Below are positions 24,416 through 32,497 of a DNA stretch of 57,458 nt, in pieces (the stretch's first letter is position 1; the number at the start of each line of letters is the position of its first letter). The stretch lies in assembly GCA_910589395.1 (NCBI GenBank), contig CAJUTL010000019.1, positions 1 to 57,458 on the forward strand, written 5' to 3'. This stretch comes from an uncultured Oscillospiraceae bacterium (lineage in GTDB: Bacteria > Bacillota_A > Clostridia > Oscillospirales > Acutalibacteraceae). A program made the translations under genes and the position numbers. The notes under the pieces were generated by a model. The model was not told where the DNA came from. It saw nothing but the letters and a program-made list of their open reading frames with translations, and did not search any database.

Positions 24416-24583
24416 CTAAACAGCTTTCCAGTACCGCATGAGCACCGCCGCAACTTTGGCACGGGAGGTCAGGCCCTTCGGATCAAGGCGCGCGTTCTCC
24501 ATGATCGCCTCCTCGGAATACTCTGTAAAAATCACACCTGTTACAATGGAGTTTGTGATACGCACATCGGAAGCGGATATCAT
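24416..24583 (-). pseudogene. SLH-domain gene fossil (C-terminal end only)
   Basis: The minus-strand frame ends ENARLDPKGLTSRAKVAAVL then MRYWKAV and a TAG at 24418-24416. DPKG-x-x-(T/S)RA-x-VA-x-VL-x-R-(Y/F) is the second half of an S-layer homology repeat, the same pattern as DPKGTATRAEACVITTRYYNS in the intact protein at 32498. The part before it, back to an ATG at 24583, does not look like an SLH repeat. It has no ribosome site and no room for three SLH units, so it is the degraded end of a once larger surface protein. Confidence 0.7.
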
Positions 24584-24610
24584 TCTGTTTACCACACTGC
24601 GCCGCCACCG

Positions 24611-24671
24611 TTCAGCATCCAGTATCTAAAATCTAAAAGGGCGCATTGCAGTTTTTTCTGCAATGCGCCCT
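24611..24671 (-). terminator. Terminator of the DtxR-type regulator with family E heptamers
   Basis: Hairpin 24638-24671 with 14-base arms (AGGGCGCATTGCAG and its complement) around TTTTTT. Immediately beyond it, 24611-24637, are family E units (GCATCCA, GTATCTA, AAATCTA). The hairpin top TGCAG/CTGCA is the same as at 12225 and 49822 although the lower stem differs. Confidence 0.75.
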
Positions 24672-24689
24672 CTTTGAAAAGTGCATGCC

Positions 24690-25058
24690 TTAGCATTTCC
24701 CAGCGTGCTTTTTAATGGCCTGAAAGGTCTCTTCACTGATCACATGCTCGATCCGGCAGGCGTCTTCAGCCGCGGTGCGGGGCGCCACTCCCAGACCGAT
24801 CAGCCACTCTGTGAACAGGGTATGCCTTTCGTAAACACTTTCGGCGATTTGACGGCCCTTTTCCGTCAGGGAGATCTGCCCGTTTTCGTCCACGGTGATA
24901 CAGCCCTGCTCCCGCAGATTTTTCATGGCTACGCTGACGCTGGGCTTGCTGAATTCCAGCTCCGCCGCGACATCAATGGAGCGTACAGAGCCGTTTCTTT
25001 GATTCAAGATCAAAATAGTTTCCAGGTAATTTTCCGCGGATTCCTGTATTCTGGGCAT
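24690..25058 (-). CDS. DtxR/MntR family metal-dependent transcriptional regulator
   Basis: 122 residues. An N-terminal winged helix (ESAENYLETILILNQRNGSVRSIDVAAEL, then FSKPSVSVAMKNLREQG as the recognition helix) is followed by the metal-binding and dimerisation domain with YERHTLFTEWLIGLGV and EDACRIEHVISEETF, where His and Glu residues would bind Mn or Fe. It lacks the C-terminal SH3-like domain of DtxR, as in MntR. It should repress metal uptake genes when the metal is plentiful; no target gene is next to it. ATG at 25058 follows GAGGGAG. Confidence 0.85.
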   Translation of the reverse strand: MPRIQESAENYLETILILNQRNGSVRSIDVAAELEFSKPSVSVAMKNLREQGCITVDENGQISLTEKGRQIAESVYERHTLFTEWLIGLGVAPRTAAEDACRIEHVISEETFQAIKKHAGKC

Positions 25059-25219
25059 AGCAAGGCTCCCTCTTTTCCGAAACGATGTTTTCTGCTTTTG
25101 AAAGGTTCACTGTGCTTATTATAGCTTTTCAGAATGGGGATTGCAAGGCATGCGCTGCCGGGACCTTGCAAAAACCATGAAAAAGTGGTATTCTTGCCGG
25201 GAGAAAGGTGGTTTTCCTC

Positions 25220-25633
25220 ATGACGGCCCCAACGGTACTTTTTTATAATTTAGATTCGGAAAAGGGCAGAAGGATCAAGCTTTTGTGTCTTGCTATGAAG
25301 CTGCGTGTGAGAAACGTTTCTCCGGCTGAATACGGAATTCCCTTAAAACAGCTGCTGCAGGGCGGGGGAGAAAAGGCTTCTTCGGAAAGCACAGGCTTTT
25401 CTGAAGAGATGCTGGTACTGGCCCATCTGTCCAACGGACAGTTGGACGATTTTTTGCGTGGCTTTCGCCGGAAAAAGATCGCGCCGGTGGCCTTGAAGGC
25501 CGTTCTCACCCCGTCAAATTCCGCCTGGGACTCCCTTACGCTGCGGCAAGAGCTTTTACGGGAACGGGAAGCCATAGAGAAACAGTCTGCGGCGCAAGCT
25601 TTCAAAAATGAAAGTCCCGCTGGAAATTCGTAA
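25220..25633 (+). CDS. DUF3783 domain protein
   Basis: 137 residues. It starts with PTVLFYNLDSEKGRRIKLLCLAMKLRVRNVSPAEYGIPLKQLL, has LAHLSNGQLDDFLRGFRRKKIAPVALKAVLTPSN in the centre, and ends in a charged helix. This is the pattern of DUF3783 proteins of clostridia, whose function is unknown. ATG at 25220 follows GAGAAAGGTGG; GTG at 25208 overlaps that site. The next gene begins 83 bases later in the same direction. Confidence 0.8.
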   Translation: MTAPTVLFYNLDSEKGRRIKLLCLAMKLRVRNVSPAEYGIPLKQLLQGGGEKASSESTGFSEEMLVLAHLSNGQLDDFLRGFRRKKIAPVALKAVLTPSNSAWDSLTLRQELLREREAIEKQSAAQAFKNESPAGNS

Positions 25634-25716
25634 GAAATACCGCCGGGATTTCGCAAGGACTTTTTTCTACGATGAGGACAGTCAGCCGCTGGGCTGCCGG
25701 GAAGGAGAGAGGTTCT

Positions 25717-26418
25717 GTGAAAAAATTTCTGAAGTTACTTCGCAATTTATTGATAATTCTCTTTGTGGCAGGGCTGTGTACCGTTGGCGTTTTGGTGTTC
25801 CAGGGGTATCAGCTGTACAGGGACGCTGTGGAAAAAACGCCCTTAGAGGCACGGGTTGCCGAGGTGCGGTCACAGGCGGATTATACAGCCTTTTCTGAGC
25901 TGCCGAAAACCTACCGGGACGCGGTAGTGGCGGTGGAGGACCATCGTTTCTATGAGCACGGCGGGGTGGACCCGATTTCTATTGCCAGGGCGGTATGGAT
26001 CGACCTCTGCACCATGTCCTTCGCCGAGGGCGGCAGCACCATCACACAGCAGGTGGCGAAAAACCTTTATTTTACCCAGGAAAAGAAGCTTACCCGGAAA
26101 ATCGCCGAGGTGTTTGTAGCCTGGGATCTGGAAAAGCTCTGTGAAAAGGACGAGATCCTGGAGCTCTACGTCAACAGCATTTATTTCGGAAATGGCTGCT
26201 ATACTGTGAAAGCCGCTTCGCTTTCCTATTTTGGAAAAGAGCCCGCCGCCATGACGGATTATGAAAGCACGCTGCTGGCGGGAATTCCCAATGCGCCCTC
26301 CGTGTATGATCTGACGGAAAACCCCGATTTGGCCGCGCAAAGGCAGCGGCAGGTAGTGGCCATGATGGTGGAGCATGAATATTTGAACCCCCAGGAGGCT
26401 GCGGCAATTTTTAAATAA
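25717..26418 (+). CDS. Monofunctional peptidoglycan glycosyltransferase (GT51)
   Basis: 233 residues. A single N-terminal membrane anchor (LRNLLIILFVAGLCTVGVLV) is followed by the GT51 domain: VAVEDHRFYEHGGVD (catalytic Glu, motif 1), GGSTITQQVAKNLYF (motif 2), ILELYVNSIYFGNGCYTVKAASLSYFGK (motifs 3-4) and ESTLLAGIPNAPS (motif 5). It polymerises lipid II into glycan strands outside the membrane. There is no transpeptidase domain. GTG at 25717 is preferred because AAGGAGAGAGG lies just before it and the anchor begins at once. Confidence 0.92.
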   Translation: MKKFLKLLRNLLIILFVAGLCTVGVLVFQGYQLYRDAVEKTPLEARVAEVRSQADYTAFSELPKTYRDAVVAVEDHRFYEHGGVDPISIARAVWIDLCTMSFAEGGSTITQQVAKNLYFTQEKKLTRKIAEVFVAWDLEKLCEKDEILELYVNSIYFGNGCYTVKAASLSYFGKEPAAMTDYESTLLAGIPNAPSVYDLTENPDLAAQRQRQVVAMMVEHEYLNPQEAAAIFK

Positions 26419-26467
26419 AGCTGTGCAAAAAGCCGTGCTTTTCGTGAAATGAGAGGAGATATCTACT

Positions 26468-26743
26468 GTGAAAGAATTGGAACCTTTTTTAGATGAGCAG
26501 GGCCGCTTGACGGCGCTGCCTGTAAAGCAGGGAAAAAAGCAGCTGGCTATTGCGTACCTTGCCGGAAAATTTGAGGCGGGAAAAAGGTATTCGGAAAAAG
26601 AAGTGAACGCCCTGTTAAAGGAATGGCACACCTTTGGAGACCCCGCCACCTTGCGCAGGGAGCTTTACAACCGCTTTTTTCTGAACCGGGAGCCGGACGG
26701 CTCCGCCTATTGGCTGGAAGAGCCTGAGAAACCAGAGAAATAG
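26468..26743 (+). CDS. DUF2087 domain protein
   Basis: 91 residues with the DUF2087 core LTALPVKQGKKQLAIAYLAGKFEAGKRYSEKEVNALLKEWHTFGDPATLRRELYNRFFLNREPDGSAYW. The domain looks like a small winged-helix and is often found in ArsR-like or stand-alone regulators; DNA binding is inference. GTG at 26468 follows GAGAGGAGATAT. It follows the glycosyltransferase by 49 bases and is probably co-transcribed. Confidence 0.8.
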   Translation: MKELEPFLDEQGRLTALPVKQGKKQLAIAYLAGKFEAGKRYSEKEVNALLKEWHTFGDPATLRRELYNRFFLNREPDGSAYWLEEPEKPEK

Positions 26744-26858
26744 CCGCTACTAACCAGGCGATCAGAGAACGGCAAACGGCACAAGAGCAGGGGACTGTCA
26801 CGAAATGTATCAGTTCCCTGCTTTCGTTTTTTATGCCGGATACTGCTGGACGGGAAAC

Positions 26859-27136
26859 GGAATGAGCAATGAGCAATGAAGGGCAAGGATAAAGTGATAA
26901 ACAATAGTTTAGCATGTTAGTTGTTAGGAAAGAGCCCATTTCTGTCATCCTGAGGAACGTAGTGACGAAGGATCTCGTCCTTTGATTTTGGCAAGGAATT
27001 GAGGGCGAGATTCTTCGCTTCGCTCAGAATGACAGAAGGAAAAGGCGTGTTTCGCCGTTAACTTCCAATTTATCGAGCTTCGCTTCTATCCTTCAATTTC
27101 ACATTGCTTATTCCTCATTTCTAATTGCCATTGCCC
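26859..27136. repeat. Intergenic repeat island 4 (complete composite, inverted)
   Basis: Read on the minus strand it has the standard order A-B-C-D-B'-A': heptamers 27136-27102, B near 27078-27061, core C 27035-26943 (long and short arms exchanged relative to 41738), D heptamers 26928-26906 (CTAACAA, CTAACAT, GCTAAAC), B' at about 26911-26895, and A heptamers 26882-26859. The rest of the gap to 27367 is AT-rich and carries the lipoprotein promoter region. Confidence 0.8.
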
Positions 27137-27215
27137 CTCTCGGCCCAAAGTTTTTTCACTCTTTTTGAATTTCTTGTAGTCTTCTTCTAAATTGTTAACA
27201 AACATTTACCATTTC

Positions 27216-27243
27216 TTGAGTGAGTTTAAGGGAAATGTAAAAA
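27216..27243 (+). promoter_or_regulatory. Possible promoter of the small lipoprotein
   Basis: TTGAGT at 27216-27221 and TAAAAA at 27238-27243, spacer 16, in an AT-rich stretch. The leader to the ATG is over 110 bases. Weak match; another start site nearer the gene is possible. Confidence 0.3.
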
Positions 27244-27367
27244 ACGGAAAAAGTTTTTGTAATAAACTGGAGGTAAGCTCAATAACGATATAAGGGCCGA
27301 AAAAGCCAAGTGCAAAATTTTTGGCCCTGCTTACTATATCAAATCAAAGAAAAAGGAGAAACTCAAA

Positions 27368-27553
27368 ATGAAAAAGGTAATTGCGGCATTGATGGTTTTG
27401 GCCATGGCGTTGACTATGGCGGCTTGCGGCGGCGAGGGCAATAGCTCCGCAGGCGGCACTTCCTCCACAGCGGGTCCCTCCTCCGCTGTCGGGTCTTCTT
27501 CCACGGCGGGTCCCTCCTCCGCTGTCGGGTCTTCTTCCACGGCAGCTGAATAA
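27368..27553 (+). CDS. Minimal lipoprotein with Ser-rich tandem repeat
   Basis: 61 residues: a lipoprotein signal with MAAC (Cys about 19), then only a Gly/Ser/Ala linker. The linker contains a 12-residue unit (AGPSSAVGSSST) encoded by two exact 36-base tandem copies at about 27473-27544. This looks like the N-terminus and linker of a solute-binding lipoprotein without its domain, either a real short surface peptide or a truncated gene. ATG follows AAAAAGGAG, and a strong terminator follows at once, so it is an expressed unit. Confidence 0.65.
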   Translation: MKKVIAALMVLAMALTMAACGGEGNSSAGGTSSTAGPSSAVGSSSTAGPSSAVGSSSTAAE

Positions 27554-27569
27554 AAGTTCAGGTTTGCTC

Positions 27570-27612
27570 AAAAAACAGTCCGGCCCATTTTATATGGGCC
27601 GGACTGTTTTTT
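27570..27612. terminator. Bidirectional terminator between lipoprotein and GH78
   Basis: Nineteen-base perfect arms beginning AAAAAACAGTCCGGCCCAT around TTTAT, with T runs on both strands. It serves both convergent genes. Confidence 0.9.
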
Positions 27613-27626
27613 GGAGAAAATTTGCT

Positions 27627-30194
27627 TTAGAAGTGATAGATGCCCGCCGGCAGGGTATGGATCTCACCGTTTGGCAACAGTAGGGTAGCCTCGCAGTCAA
27701 AGGGAACTGTGATCTCATAGTGGAGCGCTTCTCCGTCATAACGCCATTCTACCTCATACCGTCCGGCGGCGGAATCCAGGCGCAGCCTGGCAAAACGAAT
27801 GCGGGGATCCGGCATGGGGCAGATCACAGTTTTTTTGTAGCCGGGAGCCTCCTCACAGGGGTTCAGGCCGCAGAGGTTCCGGTACATCCAGTCGGCGATA
27901 GAGCCATAGGCATAGTGGTTCAGGCTGTTCATGCCCGTGCCGCTGATGGAGCCGTCCGGCAAAATGGAATTCCAGCGCTCCCACACGGTGGTAGCCCCCA
28001 TCTTCACCTCATAAAGCCAGCTGGGGTAGTCGTTGTTTAAGAACAGATCATAGGCGGCTTTGTTCGCGCCGTTATCGGACAGGGCGCGGCACAGGAAGGG
28101 GGTGCCGCAGAAGCCGGTGTTCAGGTGCATTCCGTTCTTTTCCAGCAAGCCGGTGAGGGTGCTCAGCACCTTATCGAGGCAGCCCTCCGGATACAGGCCG
28201 AAGAACAGGCTCAATACACAGGCGGTCTGGGTCTCCGGGATCTTCAAAGCGCCGTCGGCGTGGAAGTATTCTTGCAGAAACGCTTTTTTGATTTTTTCGC
28301 CGAGGGCCTCATATTCCTTTTGATCCTCGGAAAGCCCCAGGGCCTTGGCGGCCTTGGCGGTCAGGGTGGCAGAATACCAGTAAAAAGCGGTAGCGGTGTA
28401 GGGCAGGCTGGTAGCGCCAAAGGGATTTTGCGTATCGCCGTCCTCACGGTCCAGGGCCAGCCAGTCTCCCAGCTGATTGCCCCGAAGCCACAGCCCCCGG
28501 TCTCCGTCTAACCGGTCGTCCCGGCGGATCCGCTCTACCCAGGTTTTCATCACCGGGTATTCCCGCCGAAGCAGGGCCAGGTCGCCGTAATTTTCATAAA
28601 CCGCCCAGGGCATCATGGTGGCAACATCGCTCCAAATCGCACAGCCGGAGCCGTTATCCTTGACCCAGGAAAATTCCTTGTCGCTTTCGTCCACATGGGG
28701 CGCGGGGACAAAGAAAGGAACCGATCCGTCATAATACGCCTGCTCGTGGGCTATGTTTTCTACAAAATGGTGGAAGAACGCCGGCATGTAGATGTTTTTG
28801 CAGGCAGTGGCGGAGATGATGGCGGCGTCTCCCGTCCAGCCCAGGCGCTCGTCCCGCTGGGGACAGTCGGTGGGGATATCCAGGAAATTATCGAACTGGC
28901 CCCACATGGCGTTTTGGAATAGCCGGTTTACCAAGGGGTTGTCGGTTTCGATCCAGCCGATGGGGTCAATATCAGAGCGGATATGGCAGGCGGTAAAATC
29001 CTCAGCCCGCGCGGTTTTCACTCCCTCCACCTTGACAAACCGGAACCCGTAAAAGGTGAAATGGGGACGCACCCGAGCTGCCTTTCCATCGGAGAGATAG
29101 CGATACTCTGCCTTGGCGGAGCGCAGGTTATCCCGGTAGAAGCAGTCGTTCTGCATCACCTCGCTGTAGGTGAGCTTTACCTGGGCGCCAGCGGGCTCCC
29201 GGCAGGTGAATTCCACCCAGCCGGTCATGTTCTGCCCGAAATCCAATACGGTTTCCCCTTTGGGCGTGTGTAAGATCTCCACCGGGGCAAATTCCCGTTT
29301 CTTTACGATTCTCGCTCCCATTCTGGCAACGAGCGGGCGGGGCTCCTCCCGAAGCACTGTCTGCTTTGCCGGAGCTGCGCAGCCTGGCTCAGACCACCCG
29401 GGGATCTGCTTTTGAGCGTCATACTCCTCACCGTCGTAAATATTGCTGAACAGTACGGGAGAGGGGTAGCTTTTCCAGCTTTCATCGGAGATGACGACCT
29501 GCTCTGTGCCGTCCTTTTTCAGAACATGCAGCTCGCAAATGGCCTGCATGGTGTCGCCGTACAGATCGTGATAGCGGTCAAATACGATATCTCCCTTGTA
29601 CCAGCCGGGGCCCAGGGCCAGGCCGATGGTGTTTTCCCCGGCCCGCAGCAGCTCGGTGACCTCAAAGGTCTGATACTCCAGATTGGAGTCGTAGCAGTGG
29701 TAGCCGGGCAGCAGGTATTCGTCCCCGGCCTTTTTCCCGTTTAGAGTAAGCTCATAGATCCCCAGCCCGCAGGCGTATACTCTGGCGGAGGCGATCTCTC
29801 CGTCTAGAGTAAAATCCTTTTTCAGAAGCGGGTGGGTTTCCCGGTCCGCAAAGTCGGCAGCGATCCACTTTGCCTGCCAGGGCTCCGCCTCCTTGGCAGT
29901 TTCAAACCAGGAGGAGGCGCTGGCGCTGTCTCCGTTATCCGCCCAAACGGTAACGGTCCAGGTGTAGCGGGTGCGGGGCGCAAGGGGAAAGTCGGCTTCA
30001 AAGCCCAGGGAGGAAATATCCTCCCGCTTCCCGCTGTCAAAGACCGGGCTGCCCCCACTGTCCTTTACTGTAATTTGGGCGGCGGCTTGCTTTTTCGCTT
30101 CGGTTTCCTCCGCCACCCAGGAAAAAATGGGCTTGCCCAGCAGCATGCCCAGCGGCTCTGTTACGTGGTTTGTGCGCAGATGAATCAGCTTCAA
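27627..30194 (-). CDS. Alpha-L-rhamnosidase (GH78)
   Basis: About 855 residues, full length for bacterial GH78. N-terminal beta-sandwich domains (FSWVAEE, YTWTVTVWADNGD, ASARVYACGLGIYELTLNGKKAGDEYLLPG) precede the (alpha/alpha)6 barrel, where TDCPQRDERLGWTGDAA carries catalytic acid residues and ATTVWERWNS the second Glu. It removes terminal alpha-L-rhamnose from pectin or flavonoid glycosides. No signal peptide, so it acts on imported sugar. TTG at 30194 is chosen because GGAAAGGAAG lies 7 bases before it; the ATG at 30212 overlaps that site. The deaminase gene lies upstream, 45 bases away, so an operon is possible. Confidence 0.9.
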   Translation of the reverse strand: MKLIHLRTNHVTEPLGMLLGKPIFSWVAEETEAKKQAAAQITVKDSGGSPVFDSGKREDISSLGFEADFPLAPRTRYTWTVTVWADNGDSASASSWFETAKEAEPWQAKWIAADFADRETHPLLKKDFTLDGEIASARVYACGLGIYELTLNGKKAGDEYLLPGYHCYDSNLEYQTFEVTELLRAGENTIGLALGPGWYKGDIVFDRYHDLYGDTMQAICELHVLKKDGTEQVVISDESWKSYPSPVLFSNIYDGEEYDAQKQIPGWSEPGCAAPAKQTVLREEPRPLVARMGARIVKKREFAPVEILHTPKGETVLDFGQNMTGWVEFTCREPAGAQVKLTYSEVMQNDCFYRDNLRSAKAEYRYLSDGKAARVRPHFTFYGFRFVKVEGVKTARAEDFTACHIRSDIDPIGWIETDNPLVNRLFQNAMWGQFDNFLDIPTDCPQRDERLGWTGDAAIISATACKNIYMPAFFHHFVENIAHEQAYYDGSVPFFVPAPHVDESDKEFSWVKDNGSGCAIWSDVATMMPWAVYENYGDLALLRREYPVMKTWVERIRRDDRLDGDRGLWLRGNQLGDWLALDREDGDTQNPFGATSLPYTATAFYWYSATLTAKAAKALGLSEDQKEYEALGEKIKKAFLQEYFHADGALKIPETQTACVLSLFFGLYPEGCLDKVLSTLTGLLEKNGMHLNTGFCGTPFLCRALSDNGANKAAYDLFLNNDYPSWLYEVKMGATTVWERWNSILPDGSISGTGMNSLNHYAYGSIADWMYRNLCGLNPCEEAPGYKKTVICPMPDPRIRFARLRLDSAAGRYEVEWRYDGEALHYEITVPFDCEATLLLPNGEIHTLPAGIYHF

Positions 30195-30239
30195 AACAAT
30201 CTTCCTTTCCAAAGTTGAATTTGAGAGATAGCCTTAAAA

Positions 30240-30617
30240 TCAGTCGGTTTTCCAATAACAGGGAAGAAGCTCTTTGAGGGGAACAGCCCTTTCTTCCTCT
30301 ACCAGAACCTGACAGTCCGGGTTTCCAAGCTGCATTAAAAATTCCCGGCAGCGCCCGCAAGGGGGCATGATCTGGTGATCCCAGCCTACCGCTACGATCT
30401 TTTCCACCCGGCTTTCCCCGGCGGTGATCATGGCGGCAATAGCGGCATGCTCCGCGCAGAAGCCCATACTGCAGGCGGTATCGATGCATACGCCCCGATA
30501 AACGGTCCCCCGGTCTGTTACAAGGGCGGCGGCCACTCCGCCGGCTTCAATATCCTCCGAAATTTTCCGGGGACTCAAAACCTCCAGCGCGGCGGCTTTT
30601 AGCTCGGTAAACTCCAT
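30240..30617 (-). CDS. Cytidine deaminase-like zinc enzyme
   Basis: 125 residues. The zinc motif is complete: CAEHAAIAAM gives the Cys-Ala-Glu variant HAE-type site (His or Cys ligand plus proton-shuttle Glu) and PPCGRCREFL the two further cysteines. It would deaminate cytidine or deoxycytidine, or a related base such as blasticidin S. Size and motif order fit the small homotetrameric Cdd family. It lies in line with GH78 downstream, but a shared pathway is not obvious. ATG at 30617. Confidence 0.85.
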   Translation of the reverse strand: MEFTELKAAALEVLSPRKISEDIEAGGVAAALVTDRGTVYRGVCIDTACSMGFCAEHAAIAAMITAGESRVEKIVAVGWDHQIMPPCGRCREFLMQLGNPDCQVLVEEERAVPLKELLPCYWKTD

Positions 30618-30737
30618 TTGACCAGCTCCTTACCTACGATTTCAATGAAATAAGCATAGCGCACTTTTTCCGAAAAAGAAAGCACTGGATTTTCCAAAAA
30701 TAGTCTTGCTTTTTTGGCATATTTTACAAAACATGAA

Positions 30738-30766
30738 TTGACTTTTGGAGATTTTCCGGCTATGAT
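30738..30766 (+). promoter_or_regulatory. Promoter for the GH51 gene
   Basis: TTGACT at 30738-30743 and TATGAT at 30761-30766 with a 17-base spacer, 48 bases before the ATG. Confidence 0.65.
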
Positions 30767-30813
30767 TAGGAAAAGAAAAGCCACAGTATCACAGGGAAAG
30801 GAACATAAATTTT

Positions 30814-32334
30814 ATGGAGAAAAAATTTGCCAGGATCACCTTGGACAAGGATTTTCAAATCAGCCGGGTCGATAAACGTATTTACGGCTCTTTCATCGAG
30901 CACCTGGGCCGCGCGGTGTACGGCGGCATCTATCAGCCGGAGCACCCCAGCGCCGATGAGGAGGGCTTCCGCAAAGACGTGCTGGAGCTGGTAAAGGAGA
31001 TCGGCGTGCCCATTGTCCGCTACCCCGGCGGCAACTTTGTTTCCAATTTTTATTGGGAGGACAGCGTCGGCCCGGTGGCGGAGCGTCCCCGCAGGCTGGA
31101 GCTTGCCTGGAGAAGCACGGAGCCGAACCTGGTGGGCGTCAACGAGTTTTCCAGCTGGGCGAAAAAGGCCGGAACCGATGTGATGATGGCGGTGAACCTG
31201 GGCACCCGAGGCATTGAGGCCGCCTGTAATCTGCTGGAATACTGCAATCACTCCTCCGGCACGAAATATAGCGATCTGCGCATTTCCCACGGCGTTTCAG
31301 CACCCCACAACATCAAGGTGTGGTGCCTGGGCAACGAGATGGACGGCCCCTGGCAGACAGGGCATAAGACCGCTCTGGAATACGGCCGCCTGGCAGACGA
31401 GACCGCCAAGGCCATGAAGCAGATCGATCCCTCTCTGGAGCTGGTGGTGTGCGGCAGCTCCAACACCGGAATGCCCACTTACCCCCAGTGGGAGGCTACC
31501 GTGCTGGAAGAAGCCTATGACAGCGTGGATTTCATTTCCCTGCATACCTATTACGGCAACCGCTTCCACGATACCGCCAATTTCCTGGCCCAGTCTGACG
31601 ATATGGATCACTTTATCAAAACGGTGATCTCCACCTGTGATTTTGTCAAGGCGAAAAAGCGGGCCAAAAAAGATATGATGCTCAGCTTTGACGAGTGGAA
31701 TGTGTGGTTCCACGCCAACGCCGAGGACGACGATACCATGAAGAACCGCCCCTGGGCGGTGGCCCCCCACCTTTTGGAGGATCAGTATGACTTTGAGGAC
31801 GCTTTGCTGGTGGGTCTGATGCTCATCACCATGCTGAAGCATTCCGACAGGGTGCGCATGGCCTGCCTTGCCCAGCTGGTAAATGTGATCGCCCCCATTA
31901 TGACGGAGGAAAATGGCCCCGCCTGGAAGCAGACCATTTTCTATCCCTATCTTCACGCCTCCCAATACGGCAGGGGCGTGGCGCTGGATACGGCTCTTCG
32001 CTCTTCCCGCCACGATACCATGGATTTCACCGATGTGACCGATGTGGAATCCGCGGCGGTGTGGAACGACGAAGGGGAGGAGTTGACGGTATTTGCCGTG
32101 AACCGTGATCTTTCCGAGAGCATCACGCTGGAAACAGATTTGAGAAGCTTCCCCGGGTATCGGCTCACAGAGCATATCGTGCTGGAGCATCCTGATTTCT
32201 TCGCGGTAAACTCCGCGGAAAACCAGGCAGTCACGCCGAAAACCGTAACAGACCGGGATCAGCAGGACAACGGCCTTCTGAAGAGCCGCCTGGCTCCCGC
32301 TTCCTGGAACGTGATCCGTTTGAAAAAGAGCTGA
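30814..32334 (+). CDS. Alpha-L-arabinofuranosidase (GH51)
   Basis: 506 residues, the usual size of intracellular GH51. The N-terminal FIEHLGRAVYGGIY and VRYPGGNFVSNFYWEDSVGP are family signatures; the acid/base Glu is in LGNEMDGPW (about residue 175) and the nucleophile Glu in SFDEWNVW (about 292). A C-terminal beta-sandwich ends the protein. It releases terminal arabinofuranose from arabinan, arabinoxylan or arabinogalactan fragments in the cytoplasm. ATG follows GGGAAAGGAAC. It is divergent from GH78/deaminase, and the two hydrolases together suggest pectin side-chain use. Confidence 0.93.
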   Translation: MEKKFARITLDKDFQISRVDKRIYGSFIEHLGRAVYGGIYQPEHPSADEEGFRKDVLELVKEIGVPIVRYPGGNFVSNFYWEDSVGPVAERPRRLELAWRSTEPNLVGVNEFSSWAKKAGTDVMMAVNLGTRGIEAACNLLEYCNHSSGTKYSDLRISHGVSAPHNIKVWCLGNEMDGPWQTGHKTALEYGRLADETAKAMKQIDPSLELVVCGSSNTGMPTYPQWEATVLEEAYDSVDFISLHTYYGNRFHDTANFLAQSDDMDHFIKTVISTCDFVKAKKRAKKDMMLSFDEWNVWFHANAEDDDTMKNRPWAVAPHLLEDQYDFEDALLVGLMLITMLKHSDRVRMACLAQLVNVIAPIMTEENGPAWKQTIFYPYLHASQYGRGVALDTALRSSRHDTMDFTDVTDVESAAVWNDEGEELTVFAVNRDLSESITLETDLRSFPGYRLTEHIVLEHPDFFAVNSAENQAVTPKTVTDRDQQDNGLLKSRLAPASWNVIRLKKS

Positions 32335-32360
32335 GAAGAGCGTACCATATCAGGGTATAA

Positions 32361-32390
32361 AAGAGCCGCCGGAGCTTCCGGCGGCTCTTT
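32361..32390 (+). terminator. Terminator of the GH51 gene
   Basis: AAGAGCCGCCGGA pairs perfectly with TCCGGCGGCTCTT around GCT, followed by T. Confidence 0.85.
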
Positions 32391-32428
32391 GCCGCTTTAA
32401 GTGATAATTGAGATGATTTACTAAAAAA

Positions 32429-32462
32429 ACCGCGCCCGCCGGATCACTCCGGCGGGCGCGGT
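32429..32462 (-). terminator. Terminator of the NlpC-SLH gene
   Basis: CCGCGCCCGCCGGA pairs with TCCGGCGGGCGCGG around TCAC; a T run lies on the minus strand (AAAAAA at 32423-32428 on plus). Confidence 0.85.
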
Positions 32463-32497
32463 AAAAAGGAGAATCAAACTATGAAACTTTTGTAAAC

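Noticed and set aside
24438..24629. 63-codon plus-strand ORF opposite the SLH fossil
   Set aside because: It is antisense to the frame that shows SLH similarity and has no ribosome site.
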